Source: Pedobacter montanisoli (GTDB lineage Bacteria; Bacteroidota; Bacteroidia; Sphingobacteriales; Sphingobacteriaceae). Taken from it: a stretch of DNA of 64,000 nt. Of this stretch, positions 51,788-60,640 are shown one piece after another (within the stretch, counting starts at the first letter, position 1; every line of letters begins with the position of its first letter). The notes beneath the pieces are model-generated. The model did no database searches and was not told the origin of the DNA. It was given only the letters and a program-made list of their open reading frames with translations. The translations under genes and the position numbers were made by a program. Location of the stretch: contig NZ_JALGBH010000001.1 of the NCBI RefSeq assembly GCF_022809115.1, positions 1,612,001-1,676,000 on the forward strand. The letters are read 5' to 3'.

Positions 51788-54337
51788 ATGAAAAAACAAT
51801 TACTTACAATCTTAATTACCGCAAGTGTGGTGGCCTTTGCTGATGCGCAGGTTAGACCGCCGCAGGGTGGTGCAGCCAGCGATACTACACGTAGGGCAGG
51901 AATGCCTGGAGCTGCTGCAAGTGCAAAACCACAACCAAAACCTTATGATCAGGTAATCACCAATAAAGCCCTTACACGTAAAGGGATGATTACCAGCCAT
52001 AAAATAGAGGATAAATACTTTTTTGAGATAGCAGATACTACACTTAACAGAGATATTCTGGTAGTAAGCCGTATCTCTAAATCAGGCGCAGAGGTAAGAG
52101 CTGCACAAGGTTACGCAGGCGATCAAATCGGTGGTGCTGTTATCCGTTTTGAAAAAGGTCCTAATAACAAAATCTTCATGCGTAAAATGAGCTTCAGGGC
52201 TTATAGCGCAGACAGTACTGGATCAATGTACCAGTCTTTAAAAAACTCTAGTATTCAGCCTATTGCTGCTGCTTTTAATATTGCTGCTTATACTCCGGGT
52301 AAAGATGGAAGTGTAATTGATATTACTGATTATATCAACAGCGATAATGACATTTTCTATTTCAGTTCTCCTGCTGCAAAAACCAGATTCAGAATGGGCG
52401 CTCAGCTTGCAGACAGAAGCTATATCCAGGATGTTAGGAGCTTTCCTACCAATGTAGAGATCAATACTGTAAAAACTTACGCACAAACTGCTGCTCCTTC
52501 GGGTATGGGCGGTGCCCCGGCTATGGGTGGAGGTGCTGCGTCGGGTTCTGTTACTGTTGAGTTGAACACTTCGTTGGTAATTCTTCCTAAAAATCCAATG
52601 AAACCACGTTATTTTGATCCTCGTGTAGGTTATTTCACCGTAGGTTATATCGATTTCGATAAAAATCCTCAAGGTGTTAAAGATATCGAATTGGTAAAAC
52701 GTTGGAGATTAGAGCCTAAACCTCAGGATATGGCTAAATACAAAAGAGGTGAATTGGTTGAGCCAGCAAAACCTATTGTTTTCTATATTGATCCTGCTAC
52801 ACCTAAAAAATGGGTGCCATATTTAATTGCAGGTGTTAACGATTGGCAAAAAGCTTTTGAAAAAGCTGGTTTTAAAAATGCGATCATTGGTAAAGTAGCA
52901 CCAACTAAAGCTCAGGATTCTACATGGAGTTTAGATGATGCCCGTAACTCGGCAATTGTTTATAAACCATCAGAAATTGCTAACGCAAGTGGTCCAAGTA
53001 TTTCGGATCCGCGTACCGGAGAAATTATGGAAAGCCATATTAACTGGTACCATAATGTAATGAAACTGGTTCGCGACTGGTATTTCATTCAAACTGCTGC
53101 AGTAGATAAAAGATCAAGAACGGTTAACTTTAGTGATGAGTTAATGGGTGATTTGATCCGTTTCGTTTCTTCTCACGAAGTTGGTCACACTTTAGGTTTA
53201 CGCCACAATTATGGATCAAGCTCTACCGTTCCGGTTGAGAATTTACGTAACAAGAAATGGGTTGAAGCTAATGGACATACACCATCAATTATGGACTATG
53301 CCCGCTTTAACTATGTAGCACAACCTGAAGATAATATTACTAAAGAAGGTCTTTATCCACGTATTGGCGATTACGATAAATGGGCTATAGAATGGGGATA
53401 TAAATATTTCCCTGATAGCAAGACTGTAGAGTCTGATATGAAAATATTAGATAAAATGACTACAGAAGCTGCAAAAAACAGACGTTTATGGTTTGGTACC
53501 GAAACTAACCCTGATGATCCGCATTCACAAAATGAAGATTTAAGTGACAATGCAATGAAAGCCAGTGAGTATGGTATCAAGAACTTAAAAGTTATTTTAT
53601 CGAACCTACAAGCCTGGACTAAACAGCCAGGAGAAAGTTATGATGAATTAGGTAACATGTATGGTCAGTTAACTACGCAATTAGGTCGTTATATAGGTCA
53701 TGTAAGCAAAAATATTGGTGGTATTTATGAAAATCCTAAAACTGTAGATCAGCCGGGTACAGTATATGAGCGTACACCTGCCGCTACACAAAAAGAAGCA
53801 ATGGATTTCTTATCTAAACAGGTATTTACTACACCTAAATGGTTATTAGATCAAACGATATTAGATAACATTGGCGAAAACCCGCTTACTGTAGTTTCAA
53901 GATTACAGAACATATCGCTTAACCGTTTATTATCGACCAGAGTTTTAGGTAACTTAATTACTGCTGAAGCTAAAGACGGAGCAAATGCCTATAAAATCTC
54001 TGATATGTTTGATGGCTTGAATAATTCGATTTTTACAGAGCTTAAAGGTGGATCAGCTATTGATGCTTACCGCAGAAACTTACAAAAAGCTTATGTAGAT
54101 AAATTGATCGCTGTTATTGCTCCTCCAGCTCCAGCTTCTTCTGCATTACAACAATTTGCAAGAGCACAAGGTTCGGGCTTAGATGTTAACTTAAGTGATG
54201 TTTCTTCTGTAGTAAGAGGACAATTGCGTGATTTAGAGAAAAACATTAAATCGGCATCTGCATCTGATACATTGACTAAATATCATTTACAGGATTTATC
54301 TGACAGAATTAACCAAGCTTTAGATAATAAAAAATAA
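51788..54337 (+). CDS. Secreted zinc-dependent metallopeptidase (DUF5117/DUF5118 family)
   Basis: An 849-residue exported protease. The signal peptide ends near residue 21 (AFADAQVR), followed by a Pro/Ala/Gly linker. The N-terminal DUF5118-like domain has ITNKALTRKGMITSHKIEDKYFFEI, and the central DUF5117-like domain has RYFDPRVGYFTVGYID. The zinc site is SHEVGHTLGLRHN (extended metzincin-like HExxHxxGxxH), with a later SIMDYARFNYVAQ Met-turn-like segment. It is a single gene with a terminator. Substrate unknown. Confidence 0.93.
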   Translation: MKKQLLTILITASVVAFADAQVRPPQGGAASDTTRRAGMPGAAASAKPQPKPYDQVITNKALTRKGMITSHKIEDKYFFEIADTTLNRDILVVSRISKSGAEVRAAQGYAGDQIGGAVIRFEKGPNNKIFMRKMSFRAYSADSTGSMYQSLKNSSIQPIAAAFNIAAYTPGKDGSVIDITDYINSDNDIFYFSSPAAKTRFRMGAQLADRSYIQDVRSFPTNVEINTVKTYAQTAAPSGMGGAPAMGGGAASGSVTVELNTSLVILPKNPMKPRYFDPRVGYFTVGYIDFDKNPQGVKDIELVKRWRLEPKPQDMAKYKRGELVEPAKPIVFYIDPATPKKWVPYLIAGVNDWQKAFEKAGFKNAIIGKVAPTKAQDSTWSLDDARNSAIVYKPSEIANASGPSISDPRTGEIMESHINWYHNVMKLVRDWYFIQTAAVDKRSRTVNFSDELMGDLIRFVSSHEVGHTLGLRHNYGSSSTVPVENLRNKKWVEANGHTPSIMDYARFNYVAQPEDNITKEGLYPRIGDYDKWAIEWGYKYFPDSKTVESDMKILDKMTTEAAKNRRLWFGTETNPDDPHSQNEDLSDNAMKASEYGIKNLKVILSNLQAWTKQPGESYDELGNMYGQLTTQLGRYIGHVSKNIGGIYENPKTVDQPGTVYERTPAATQKEAMDFLSKQVFTTPKWLLDQTILDNIGENPLTVVSRLQNISLNRLLSTRVLGNLITAEAKDGANAYKISDMFDGLNNSIFTELKGGSAIDAYRRNLQKAYVDKLIAVIAPPAPASSALQQFARAQGSGLDVNLSDVSSVVRGQLRDLEKNIKSASASDTLTKYHLQDLSDRINQALDNKK

Positions 54338-54360
54338 TTGGTATAATCAATTATTCTTGA

Positions 54361-54394
54361 ATGCCCTTTTGTTTAAAAACAGAAGGGCATTTTT
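54361..54394 (+). terminator. Terminator after the metalloprotease gene
   Basis: ATGCCCTTTTGT / ACAGAAGGGCAT, 12 bp with one wobble, loop TTAAAA, followed by T4. Confidence 0.8.
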
Positions 54395-54411
54395 GTTTTA
54401 AGATTTAGATG

Positions 54412-54436
54412 TTGAAACAACAAGTTCAGTATGACG
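54412..54436. repeat. Half copy of the GTCATTCTGAACTTG repeat
   Basis: The minus strand reads CGTCATACTGAACTTG with a small insertion before TTTCAA. It matches the unit at 43551-43571 at most positions. Confidence 0.5.
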
Positions 54437-54491
54437 CAGGTTTGCTATAGGGGATGTCTTGATACTAAAATACTGTTGCCTTGAATTTATT

Positions 54492-55217
54492 TTAGGATCT
54501 TGAATGTGATAATCTGCTTTTAGTCTGAGGTATTAATTTATACCGTAAACAATAGAATAGGATCAGCATTACCAGAAAATGAATCCATATCAATAATGGA
54601 GTTCCGGCATAAGGTTGTGCCAGTATTCCTGCCGCAAGTAGCTTATTCATAATTTGCCACTGCCATATCATAGCAAATAACAATGGGCCGATGTTCAGCG
54701 CCAGTAGGTACCACCATTTGCGTTTTCCAGTTAATTGTCTGGTTGCAATTAAAATAGGTGGCAGGCAAAATATCAATACCGTAAGAATTGCAATTATCTG
54801 TACTGTGGTAGGAGAGTACTCTCCTATCAACGAAGCAATAAATACTTTCTCGTCTCCTCCACCAGTAATCGCAGTAAAAATACGTGCAAAGGGCAGTGTT
54901 GCAAAAAGCACTGCAAATGCATACCATTTACCTGTAGTTGTTGCAGCATAACGTATGCGATAGGCACAGAGCCAATAGATGACATAAGAAAATAAAGGGC
55001 CAGCGAGTGTAGCAATATAACCGTTGCCGTTACAAGTTGAGCAAGTAACCCATACATTAAAATTGCGTTCACCATAGCAACCACATAACCAATAACCTGT
55101 TTGTATATGTGCTTGTTCATGCAACTCGCCCATAACCATGCATAAGGCCAGAAATGCAACCCAGTATGTTGGTTTAAAAGCTAAATTTTGGTGATTGTTT
55201 AAATTTGTATTGCCCAT
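54492..55217 (-). CDS. Multi-pass membrane protein with HExxH motif (M50-like)
   Basis: A 241-residue membrane protein with about six hydrophobic segments. H33-E34-Q-A-H37 (ELHEQAH) lies in or beside the first transmembrane helix, as in site-2 (M50) proteases. A four-Cys group (Cys45, 47, 59, 62: CGC and CSTC) precedes NGNGYIATLAGPLFSY, which recalls the M50 second metal-motif area. No typical NPDG motif is seen, so activity is not certain. It lies in a minus-strand accessory group. I do not know a named family. Confidence 0.65.
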   Translation of the reverse strand: MGNTNLNNHQNLAFKPTYWVAFLALCMVMGELHEQAHIQTGYWLCGCYGERNFNVWVTCSTCNGNGYIATLAGPLFSYVIYWLCAYRIRYAATTTGKWYAFAVLFATLPFARIFTAITGGGDEKVFIASLIGEYSPTTVQIIAILTVLIFCLPPILIATRQLTGKRKWWYLLALNIGPLLFAMIWQWQIMNKLLAAGILAQPYAGTPLLIWIHFLVMLILFYCLRYKLIPQTKSRLSHSRS

Positions 55218-55276
55218 ATGTCTCTCTATGATAATTCGAAAGGTTTCGACGTTGTATGAGCAAGAAAGGTTACAAT

Positions 55277-55594
55277 CTATAAGTAAGGATCAACTGAAAG
55301 CTTGATCATTTCAACAAGTTCTTCATTCATATATTGATATTCATCTTCAATTTCAAGAATGACTACTTCTTTATCAGTCATTTCGTTAGGGAATCTATCT
55401 TGTAATCTTTGCCTATGCTTTCTTTCCATCACAAAAATTATATCTGCCCATAGAATGTGCTTTGACGATACCTTGTTTTTTGAGGAGGGTTCAGTACCTG
55501 CCGATTTAACCTGATGGTCTTGTCTGTTTTTATAGATTGTTTCAGCTGTAGGGCTTCGCCATTTATTTCTGCTGCAAATAAATAATAGGTTCAT
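55277..55594 (-). CDS. Low-molecular-weight protein tyrosine phosphatase-like protein
   Basis: A 105-residue protein with the phosphate-loop CX5R: Cys7-Ser-Arg-Asn-Lys-Trp-Arg13, followed by SPTAETIYKN. Shorter than classical LMW-PTPs (about 150) and the usual acidic DP motif is replaced by an IEDEYQYM segment near the C-terminus. This short form is familiar from Bacteroidota genomes. Adjacent to a membrane protein (8 bp upstream). Substrate unknown. Confidence 0.85.
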   Translation of the reverse strand: MNLLFICSRNKWRSPTAETIYKNRQDHQVKSAGTEPSSKNKVSSKHILWADIIFVMERKHRQRLQDRFPNEMTDKEVVILEIEDEYQYMNEELVEMIKLSVDPYL

Positions 55595-55601
55595 TTGTCG
55601 A

Positions 55602-56000
55602 TTAATCAGTAGTCTTTTTGCCGGGATTTGTCATTAAAATAAGACCAAAAGCTATTGCCAGTAAAGCATAGATTATAGTTAATATCCAAATGTATTTTGA
55701 TGCGGTTGAATTATACATGAGGTTTTTTATCAATGCAAGTGCGGCTATCATAAAATGTGCAAAATTGCCAATGCATAGTGGTTTAGCATAAATTCCTCCA
55801 ATCAGTACGGTTTTAGCCATCCAGTTCATGATACCAAAACCAAAATATAAGGCTCCTGTTAATTGTAAGATCAGAGGCATTGTAAGATCTGTGGTTGTTA
55901 TATCTAAAACAGATAAGATTTCTTTTGGCATGAAACTGAGTACCAAACCGATCATTATCATTAAAATTGCACTGGTTGACATTAATAGTTTTGTATTCAT
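55602..56000 (-). CDS. Four-helix membrane protein, 132 aa
   Basis: Four hydrophobic segments, about residues 5-24, 42-62, 71-91 and 104-123. The N-terminal helix is preceded by MNTKLLMS, with no cleavable signal evident. The organisation resembles small DUF4345-like membrane proteins but I cannot confirm it. Co-directional, 45 bp from the secreted HELFH protein and 7 bp from the phosphatase. Confidence 0.65.
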   Translation of the reverse strand: MNTKLLMSTSAILMIMIGLVLSFMPKEILSVLDITTTDLTMPLILQLTGALYFGFGIMNWMAKTVLIGGIYAKPLCIGNFAHFMIAALALIKNLMYNSTASKYIWILTIIYALLAIAFGLILMTNPGKKTTD

Positions 56001-56045
56001 ATTGAGAGTAAGGCTTGTCGTTCTAAATTTTTGTTTAGTGGGGTA

Positions 56046-57338
56046 TTATTTCTTAGTTAATTTATAGTTGTTGCTTATTTTATCTTTTTCTATGGTATAA
56101 GCATTAGTGAGGTCAAGAGTCCAACCATCACCAATTATTTTTTTACCTTCTGTTTTTATAGGATTGGTTATTGAAATCTTATCCCAGTTTGGACTCATTA
56201 ATGCTCCGTTTTCAACAGTTAATACACCCCACAAATCTGTAACTCTAATGTTGGGATAAACCGTGCCTTTATCTTCTATTGGCATAATGTTTCTTGGATC
56301 AAATGATACGCTCATTTTCTCAAATCTTATTTCAAAATGAGGCTGCTCAATGAACTTAAGTTTATAGTCGGCAATTAGTTTCTTAATTTTTTCTTCTCTT
56401 TTGATTTCTTCCTGAATAATGGTTTGTCCATTATACTCATCGGCTATTTTTTCAACGGCCTTTTTTAAATAGGTAGGTATGTTGATGTTAAATGCTTTTG
56501 TAAAATAATCTGTTAGATCAGTTTTTGAGTTAATTTTTTTGTTCCAGTTTTTGTCTTTGTTGTACAGCAAATAGCCATAAATAGGAATAGTCTGGTAGGC
56601 AAATGAACGTACAAATGTGGGATTTGTAAAGAAGTTACTGATACCCTTGGTGAAAAATGCTGTAGCTTGTGTTTTATTTCTGCCACTCACTATTACACCT
56701 GTAAATTCAGCTATTCCTTCGTTTAGTTCTAAGGAATTTTCCATTATGTTTGAGCCATTATAAAGTGTATGGCGATAATTTCTAAAAGCCAATGCATCGG
56801 TAAGGTGCTGCTGCAATTCTTTTTCAGAAGTTGATTGAATGGCTTTTTTTAAGGCTTCTAACTCTAAGCGCAGGTAAATTCTACCATCTTTTTGGTCAAG
56901 GTGGTTGTTTTCTGGATTATTGAGTGTAAATCCTAGCGATGGTTGTGCACTATGAAATAATTCATGTGCCAACAGATTGATTCTGTCTTCTTTATTTTGT
57001 GGAAGAGGAAGCATAATCATAGCCCATCTTTTTCCGCTCCAATTTATGGATGTATTGGCAATATTGATTTTATTAGGCAGTATTCCGGTATAGATATTTC
57101 TATCATGTTTTAAGATGTTTGCAGTATCGGGCTCATTTGCAAAAAGCTGGCGGGTTTGCGGATCTACTAAAAGTATAGCTCCGTATAAATCTTTGCCCCA
57201 AAGGTTTGTATTCTTTTTTGTTGCTTCTTTAATCTCTTTAAAAAAAATGGGGATGTCGCTTTGTAGGGTTTGTGGTTTTTGTGCTGTTATGCTTTGTGTA
57301 AATAAGAAAAGAAGGGTAATTAAAATAGTTTGTTTCAT
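56046..57338 (-). CDS. Predicted secreted gluzincin-like metallopeptidase
   Basis: A 430-residue exported protein. The signal peptide is residues 1-19 (FTQSITAQ). A zinc motif H125-E126-L-F-H129 lies in NLLAHELFHSAQ, and a likely third-ligand Glu is in LNEGIAEFTG (Glu207 or Glu211), spaced as in gluzincins. The C-terminal 120 residues are a beta-rich domain (IRVTDLWGVLTVENGALMSPNW). I recognise no named family. It is one of three HExxH proteins within 6 kb. Confidence 0.7.
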   Translation of the reverse strand: MKQTILITLLFLFTQSITAQKPQTLQSDIPIFFKEIKEATKKNTNLWGKDLYGAILLVDPQTRQLFANEPDTANILKHDRNIYTGILPNKINIANTSINWSGKRWAMIMLPLPQNKEDRINLLAHELFHSAQPSLGFTLNNPENNHLDQKDGRIYLRLELEALKKAIQSTSEKELQQHLTDALAFRNYRHTLYNGSNIMENSLELNEGIAEFTGVIVSGRNKTQATAFFTKGISNFFTNPTFVRSFAYQTIPIYGYLLYNKDKNWNKKINSKTDLTDYFTKAFNINIPTYLKKAVEKIADEYNGQTIIQEEIKREEKIKKLIADYKLKFIEQPHFEIRFEKMSVSFDPRNIMPIEDKGTVYPNIRVTDLWGVLTVENGALMSPNWDKISITNPIKTEGKKIIGDGWTLDLTNAYTIEKDKISNNYKLTKK

Positions 57339-57464
57339 TATGGGATTGATTTTATATTCATGCCAATGGGCAAGCTCGGTTGTTCAATTTCCTATAAAAA
57401 TATCAGAATTTATTTAAAACAGGGGTTGTATAGTCTAAATATAGGATAACAGTTTATCAAGAAA

Positions 57465-57506
57465 GAAAAAAGCAGGGCTGACATTATTTAATGTACAACC
57501 CTGCCT
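57465..57506 (-). terminator. Terminator of the carboxypeptidase-regulatory-like gene
   Basis: AGCAGGG...ACATT pairs with AATGT...CCCTGCCT (57471-57506). The A-run before it on the plus strand gives T6 on the minus strand. Confidence 0.7.
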
Positions 57507-57528
57507 TTACTGTATAATATCTATATCT

Positions 57529-58374
57529 TTATTGTTCGTTGTCTTCGTTATGCCTAAGATAGGCAACTTCTAGGTTGGTAATAAAAACACCATCGTTTTT
57601 CTCCCATTTTCCCTGACTTTGGTAACGAAACAGAAGATTTTTTGAAAGAGATTTCTTTGCAGATACCCCAAATACAAAATCTACATTGTCTAATGGTTTA
57701 TAATCTACAAGCTGCAAGGTTACAGCAATTTGTTTTAGATCATTAAAGACAAGATTATATGGAGATAAATCAATTTTTTGCCAGCCTGTGGTTGTTGCAG
57801 TGTATACAATGTTCTGACTAAGTAACGTATTGCCAGGTATGCTATTTTCTACCCCATAAATATTTAGTTTTAATGTGATCTGTTGGTATTTAGAACTGGG
57901 AATAACATAAAAACTGTAAGACTTTAATCTTGTTTTTGGTTCAATGTCGAAAATATTGCCCTGTTCAATTGTGGGCACATTTTGGTTAAACATCTTAGAA
58001 AAAGTTAACATTGGTCTTGATTTTTGACCAATTAATTTCTCTTTCATTTTTTTATGGCTTATCACAACTGCTTTTAAAGCGGTTGAATGGTACTCTAAAA
58101 CGATATTACCATTCTTAATAAGTTCGTTTTTGTACTGTTTCTTTTCTGTATGGCCAATGGCACTAAAAACGATTTCATTGTTAAGACTATCAGGGATGCT
58201 AAGCTTATAATTGCCATTTTCATCTGATATGGTACCAATGGTAGCATTTTTCATTCCGATGGAACAGTAGGGAATAGGTTCGTTATCTTGATTTTTAACG
58301 ATGCCTTTGATAGTGGTTTGGGCGTAAACATTAACTGAAATAAAAAGCAGTACTAAGGAAAAAAGCTTATACAT
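57529..58374 (-). CDS. Secreted protein with CarboxypepD-regulatory-like domain
   Basis: A 281-residue exported protein. The signal peptide is residues 1-18 (FISVNVYAQT). A CarboxypepD-reg-like beta-sandwich follows (GIVKNQDNEPIPYCSIGMKNATIGTISDENGNY), about residues 24-105. The rest is a beta-rich domain resembling a C-terminal carbohydrate-binding-like fold (LKLNIYGVENSIPGNTLLSQ), function unknown. It has no TonB receptor plug. Flanked by similar terminators on both sides. Confidence 0.8.
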   Translation of the reverse strand: MYKLFSLVLLFISVNVYAQTTIKGIVKNQDNEPIPYCSIGMKNATIGTISDENGNYKLSIPDSLNNEIVFSAIGHTEKKQYKNELIKNGNIVLEYHSTALKAVVISHKKMKEKLIGQKSRPMLTFSKMFNQNVPTIEQGNIFDIEPKTRLKSYSFYVIPSSKYQQITLKLNIYGVENSIPGNTLLSQNIVYTATTTGWQKIDLSPYNLVFNDLKQIAVTLQLVDYKPLDNVDFVFGVSAKKSLSKNLLFRYQSQGKWEKNDGVFITNLEVAYLRHNEDNEQ

Positions 58375-58519
58375 AATTTAATTTGTTTTTTATTTCAAGA
58401 CGATGAAGATTAAGAGAAGGTTGTCTGTTGACGACAATTTAACTTTTGTTAACATTTTTGGCTTAATTGGATTTAAGCAAAAATGAACGGATTGAGGGGG
58501 GATTTCTGAACGGAAAAGC

Positions 58520-58555
58520 AAAAAGCAGGGCTATAAATATAATACCCTGCTTTTT
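58520..58555. terminator. Terminator hairpin downstream of murA
   Basis: AAAAAGCAGGG and CCCTGCTTTTT, an 11-bp perfect stem with a 14-nt loop, 41 bp beyond the murA stop on the minus strand. Confidence 0.75.
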
Positions 58556-58595
58556 AATATTTTGTCCTGCTTGATAGAACAAGCAAAACTAAATC

Positions 58596-59921
58596 TTAGT
58601 GACTTGGTGCGGCAGCATCCACGCGTTTAATATCTGCTCCTAAAGCAATTAAACGGGCATCGATATCCTGATAGCCACGTTCAATTTGTTCTATATTAAA
58701 GATGGTAGATTTACCTTCGGCAGATAAAGCCGCAATTAGTAAAGATACTCCGGCTCTGATATCAGGCGAGGTCATGCTGATGCCACGTAATTTATATTTT
58801 TTGTTGATACCGTTTACACTTGCTCTATGCGGATCACAAAGAATGATCTGTGCGCCCATATCAATCAGTTTATCTACAAAGAACAAACGGCTTTCGAACA
58901 TTTTCTGGTGAATAAGCACATTGCCTTTGGCTTGTGTAGCTACCACCAATACAATACTTAATAGATCTGGTGTAAAACCAGGCCATGGTGAATCTGCAAT
59001 AGTAAGAATAGAGCCATCTATAAAGGTTTCTATCTCATAATGCTTTTGAGAAGGGATAAAAATATCATCGCCACGACGTTCTAATTGGATCCCTAATTTT
59101 TTAAATACCTCAGGAATAACGCCTAACTCATCATAGCATACATTTTTGATGGTGATTTCAGATTCTGTCATGGCAGCCAAACCAATAAAAGAACCAATCT
59201 CGATCATATCCGGCAACATGCGATGTTCTGTTCCACCTAATTTTTTCACACCTTCAATCGTAAGCAGATTAGAACCAATGCCCGAAATTTTAGCTCCCAT
59301 TCTGTTCAGCATTTTGCAAAGTTGTTGCAAATAAGGTTCGCAGGCAGCGTTGTAAATAGTGGTTGTACCTTTTGCTAAAACAGCGGCCATTACAATATTG
59401 GCAGTTCCGGTTACCGAGGCTTCATCTAATAGGATATAAGCTCCTTTTAAGTCTGTTGCATCTACATTGAAAAAAGCTTTTTTGCTATCGTACACAAATT
59501 TAGCGCCCAATTTCTCGAAACCTAAAAAGTGTGTATCTAAACGGCGACGGCCAATTTTATCGCCACCTGGTTTAGGTATAGCTGCTTTTCCGAAACGGGC
59601 TAATAAAGGACCTACAATCATAATCGATCCTCTCAGGCTTCCGCCTTTGGCTTTAAACACATCAGACTGGAAAAAGTCAAGATCAATATTTTTAGCTTGA
59701 AAAGTATAAGTGTCTTTATTTAAACGCTCAACAGTAACTCCTAAATCTCCTAACAATTCAATAAGCTTATTTACATCCTTAATATCAGGAATGTTGCTGA
59801 TGGTTATTTTCTGGTCGGTCAGTAAAACCGCAGATAATATCTGAAGCGCTTCATTTTTAGCGCCCTGAGGTGTGATTTCACCTTTTAATTTTTTGCCCCC
59901 TGTAATTTCAAATGCGTTCAT
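58596..59921 (-). CDS. murA: UDP-N-acetylglucosamine 1-carboxyvinyltransferase
   Basis: First committed step of peptidoglycan synthesis: enolpyruvyl transfer from PEP to UDP-GlcNAc, 441 residues. N-terminal GAKNEALQILSAVLL has the catalytic Lys22-Asn23. At the place of E. coli Cys115 (PGGCAIG) this protein has PGGDKIG, so Asp121 replaces the Cys that fosfomycin alkylates. This substitution is known in Mycobacterium and Chlamydia and gives fosfomycin insensitivity. It follows DUF4290 by 47 bp in one operon. Confidence 0.96.
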   Translation of the reverse strand: MNAFEITGGKKLKGEITPQGAKNEALQILSAVLLTDQKITISNIPDIKDVNKLIELLGDLGVTVERLNKDTYTFQAKNIDLDFFQSDVFKAKGGSLRGSIMIVGPLLARFGKAAIPKPGGDKIGRRRLDTHFLGFEKLGAKFVYDSKKAFFNVDATDLKGAYILLDEASVTGTANIVMAAVLAKGTTTIYNAACEPYLQQLCKMLNRMGAKISGIGSNLLTIEGVKKLGGTEHRMLPDMIEIGSFIGLAAMTESEITIKNVCYDELGVIPEVFKKLGIQLERRGDDIFIPSQKHYEIETFIDGSILTIADSPWPGFTPDLLSIVLVVATQAKGNVLIHQKMFESRLFFVDKLIDMGAQIILCDPHRASVNGINKKYKLRGISMTSPDIRAGVSLLIAALSAEGKSTIFNIEQIERGYQDIDARLIALGADIKRVDAAAPSH

Positions 59922-59968
59922 CTGTTCTCTTATCTTAAATTTTAACGGTATAAGGTTTGGATAAATCC

Positions 59969-60640
59969 TTAATGGCGTTGCTTATTGTTGTTGTTTCGTT
60001 GACGACCGTTATTATTGTTGTTGTTATTGTTACGGCCTTTGTTGTTTCTGTTGCGGTTGTTGTTATTATTGTTGCGGTTGTTCTGTGGTCTGAACTCTAC
60101 TTTGTTAAGGTTAACGTTTTCTTCTAGGATTAACTGTCCGTTAGAAAGTTCTGCCAGGTTTTTCAGGATAACCTCATCAGCAACATTATCTTTATTCCAC
60201 TGTACATAGGCCATTTTCATAAAGTTGGCAATGTTTTGAACCATAACGGCTTTTCTTTCGGGATTTTCTTCCTGTATGGCAGTTTCAATCAGTTTCTCTA
60301 CAGTTTTACCATAGTGCTTGTATTTAATCCTTTGGTGAGGATATCCGATATGCTCAGGTCTGAATTCCTTGGTTTCTGGTGTAGGTTTTGGGTAAGGGCT
60401 ATCTACATCTATCTGGTAATTGGATATGATGTACAGGTGATCCCATAATTTATGCTTAAAATCAGCTACATCACGCAAGTGTGGGTTTAAGAAACCCATC
60501 AAGTCTATTACAGCCTGCGCATATTTATTGCGTTCTTCTTTGGTGGGTAAAGTAATGATGTACTTTACCATATTTTGTACGTTCCGTCCGTATTCTGCCA
60601 ATATCAGTTCGCTACGGGTGGTATTATAGTCAAAATTCAT
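59969..60640 (-). CDS. DUF4290 protein with Asn/Arg-rich tail
   Basis: A 223-residue protein. The N-terminal ~170 residues are the Bacteroidota-specific DUF4290 domain (MNFDYNTTRSELILAEYGRNVQNMVKYI). The C-terminal ~40 residues are almost all Asn with Arg, Lys and Gly and likely disordered; such basic low-complexity tails often contact RNA, but that is inference. It is the first gene before murA. Function unknown. Confidence 0.9.
   Translation of the reverse strand: MNFDYNTTRSELILAEYGRNVQNMVKYIITLPTKEERNKYAQAVIDLMGFLNPHLRDVADFKHKLWDHLYIISNYQIDVDSPYPKPTPETKEFRPEHIGYPHQRIKYKHYGKTVEKLIETAIQEENPERKAVMVQNIANFMKMAYVQWNKDNVADEVILKNLAELSNGQLILEENVNLNKVEFRPQNNRNNNNNNRNRNNKGRNNNNNNNNGRQRNNNNKQRH

Noticed and set aside
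52238..52672. 144-codon frame opposite the zinc metalloprotease gene
   Set aside because: Ser/Arg/Thr-rich shadow of the coding strand.
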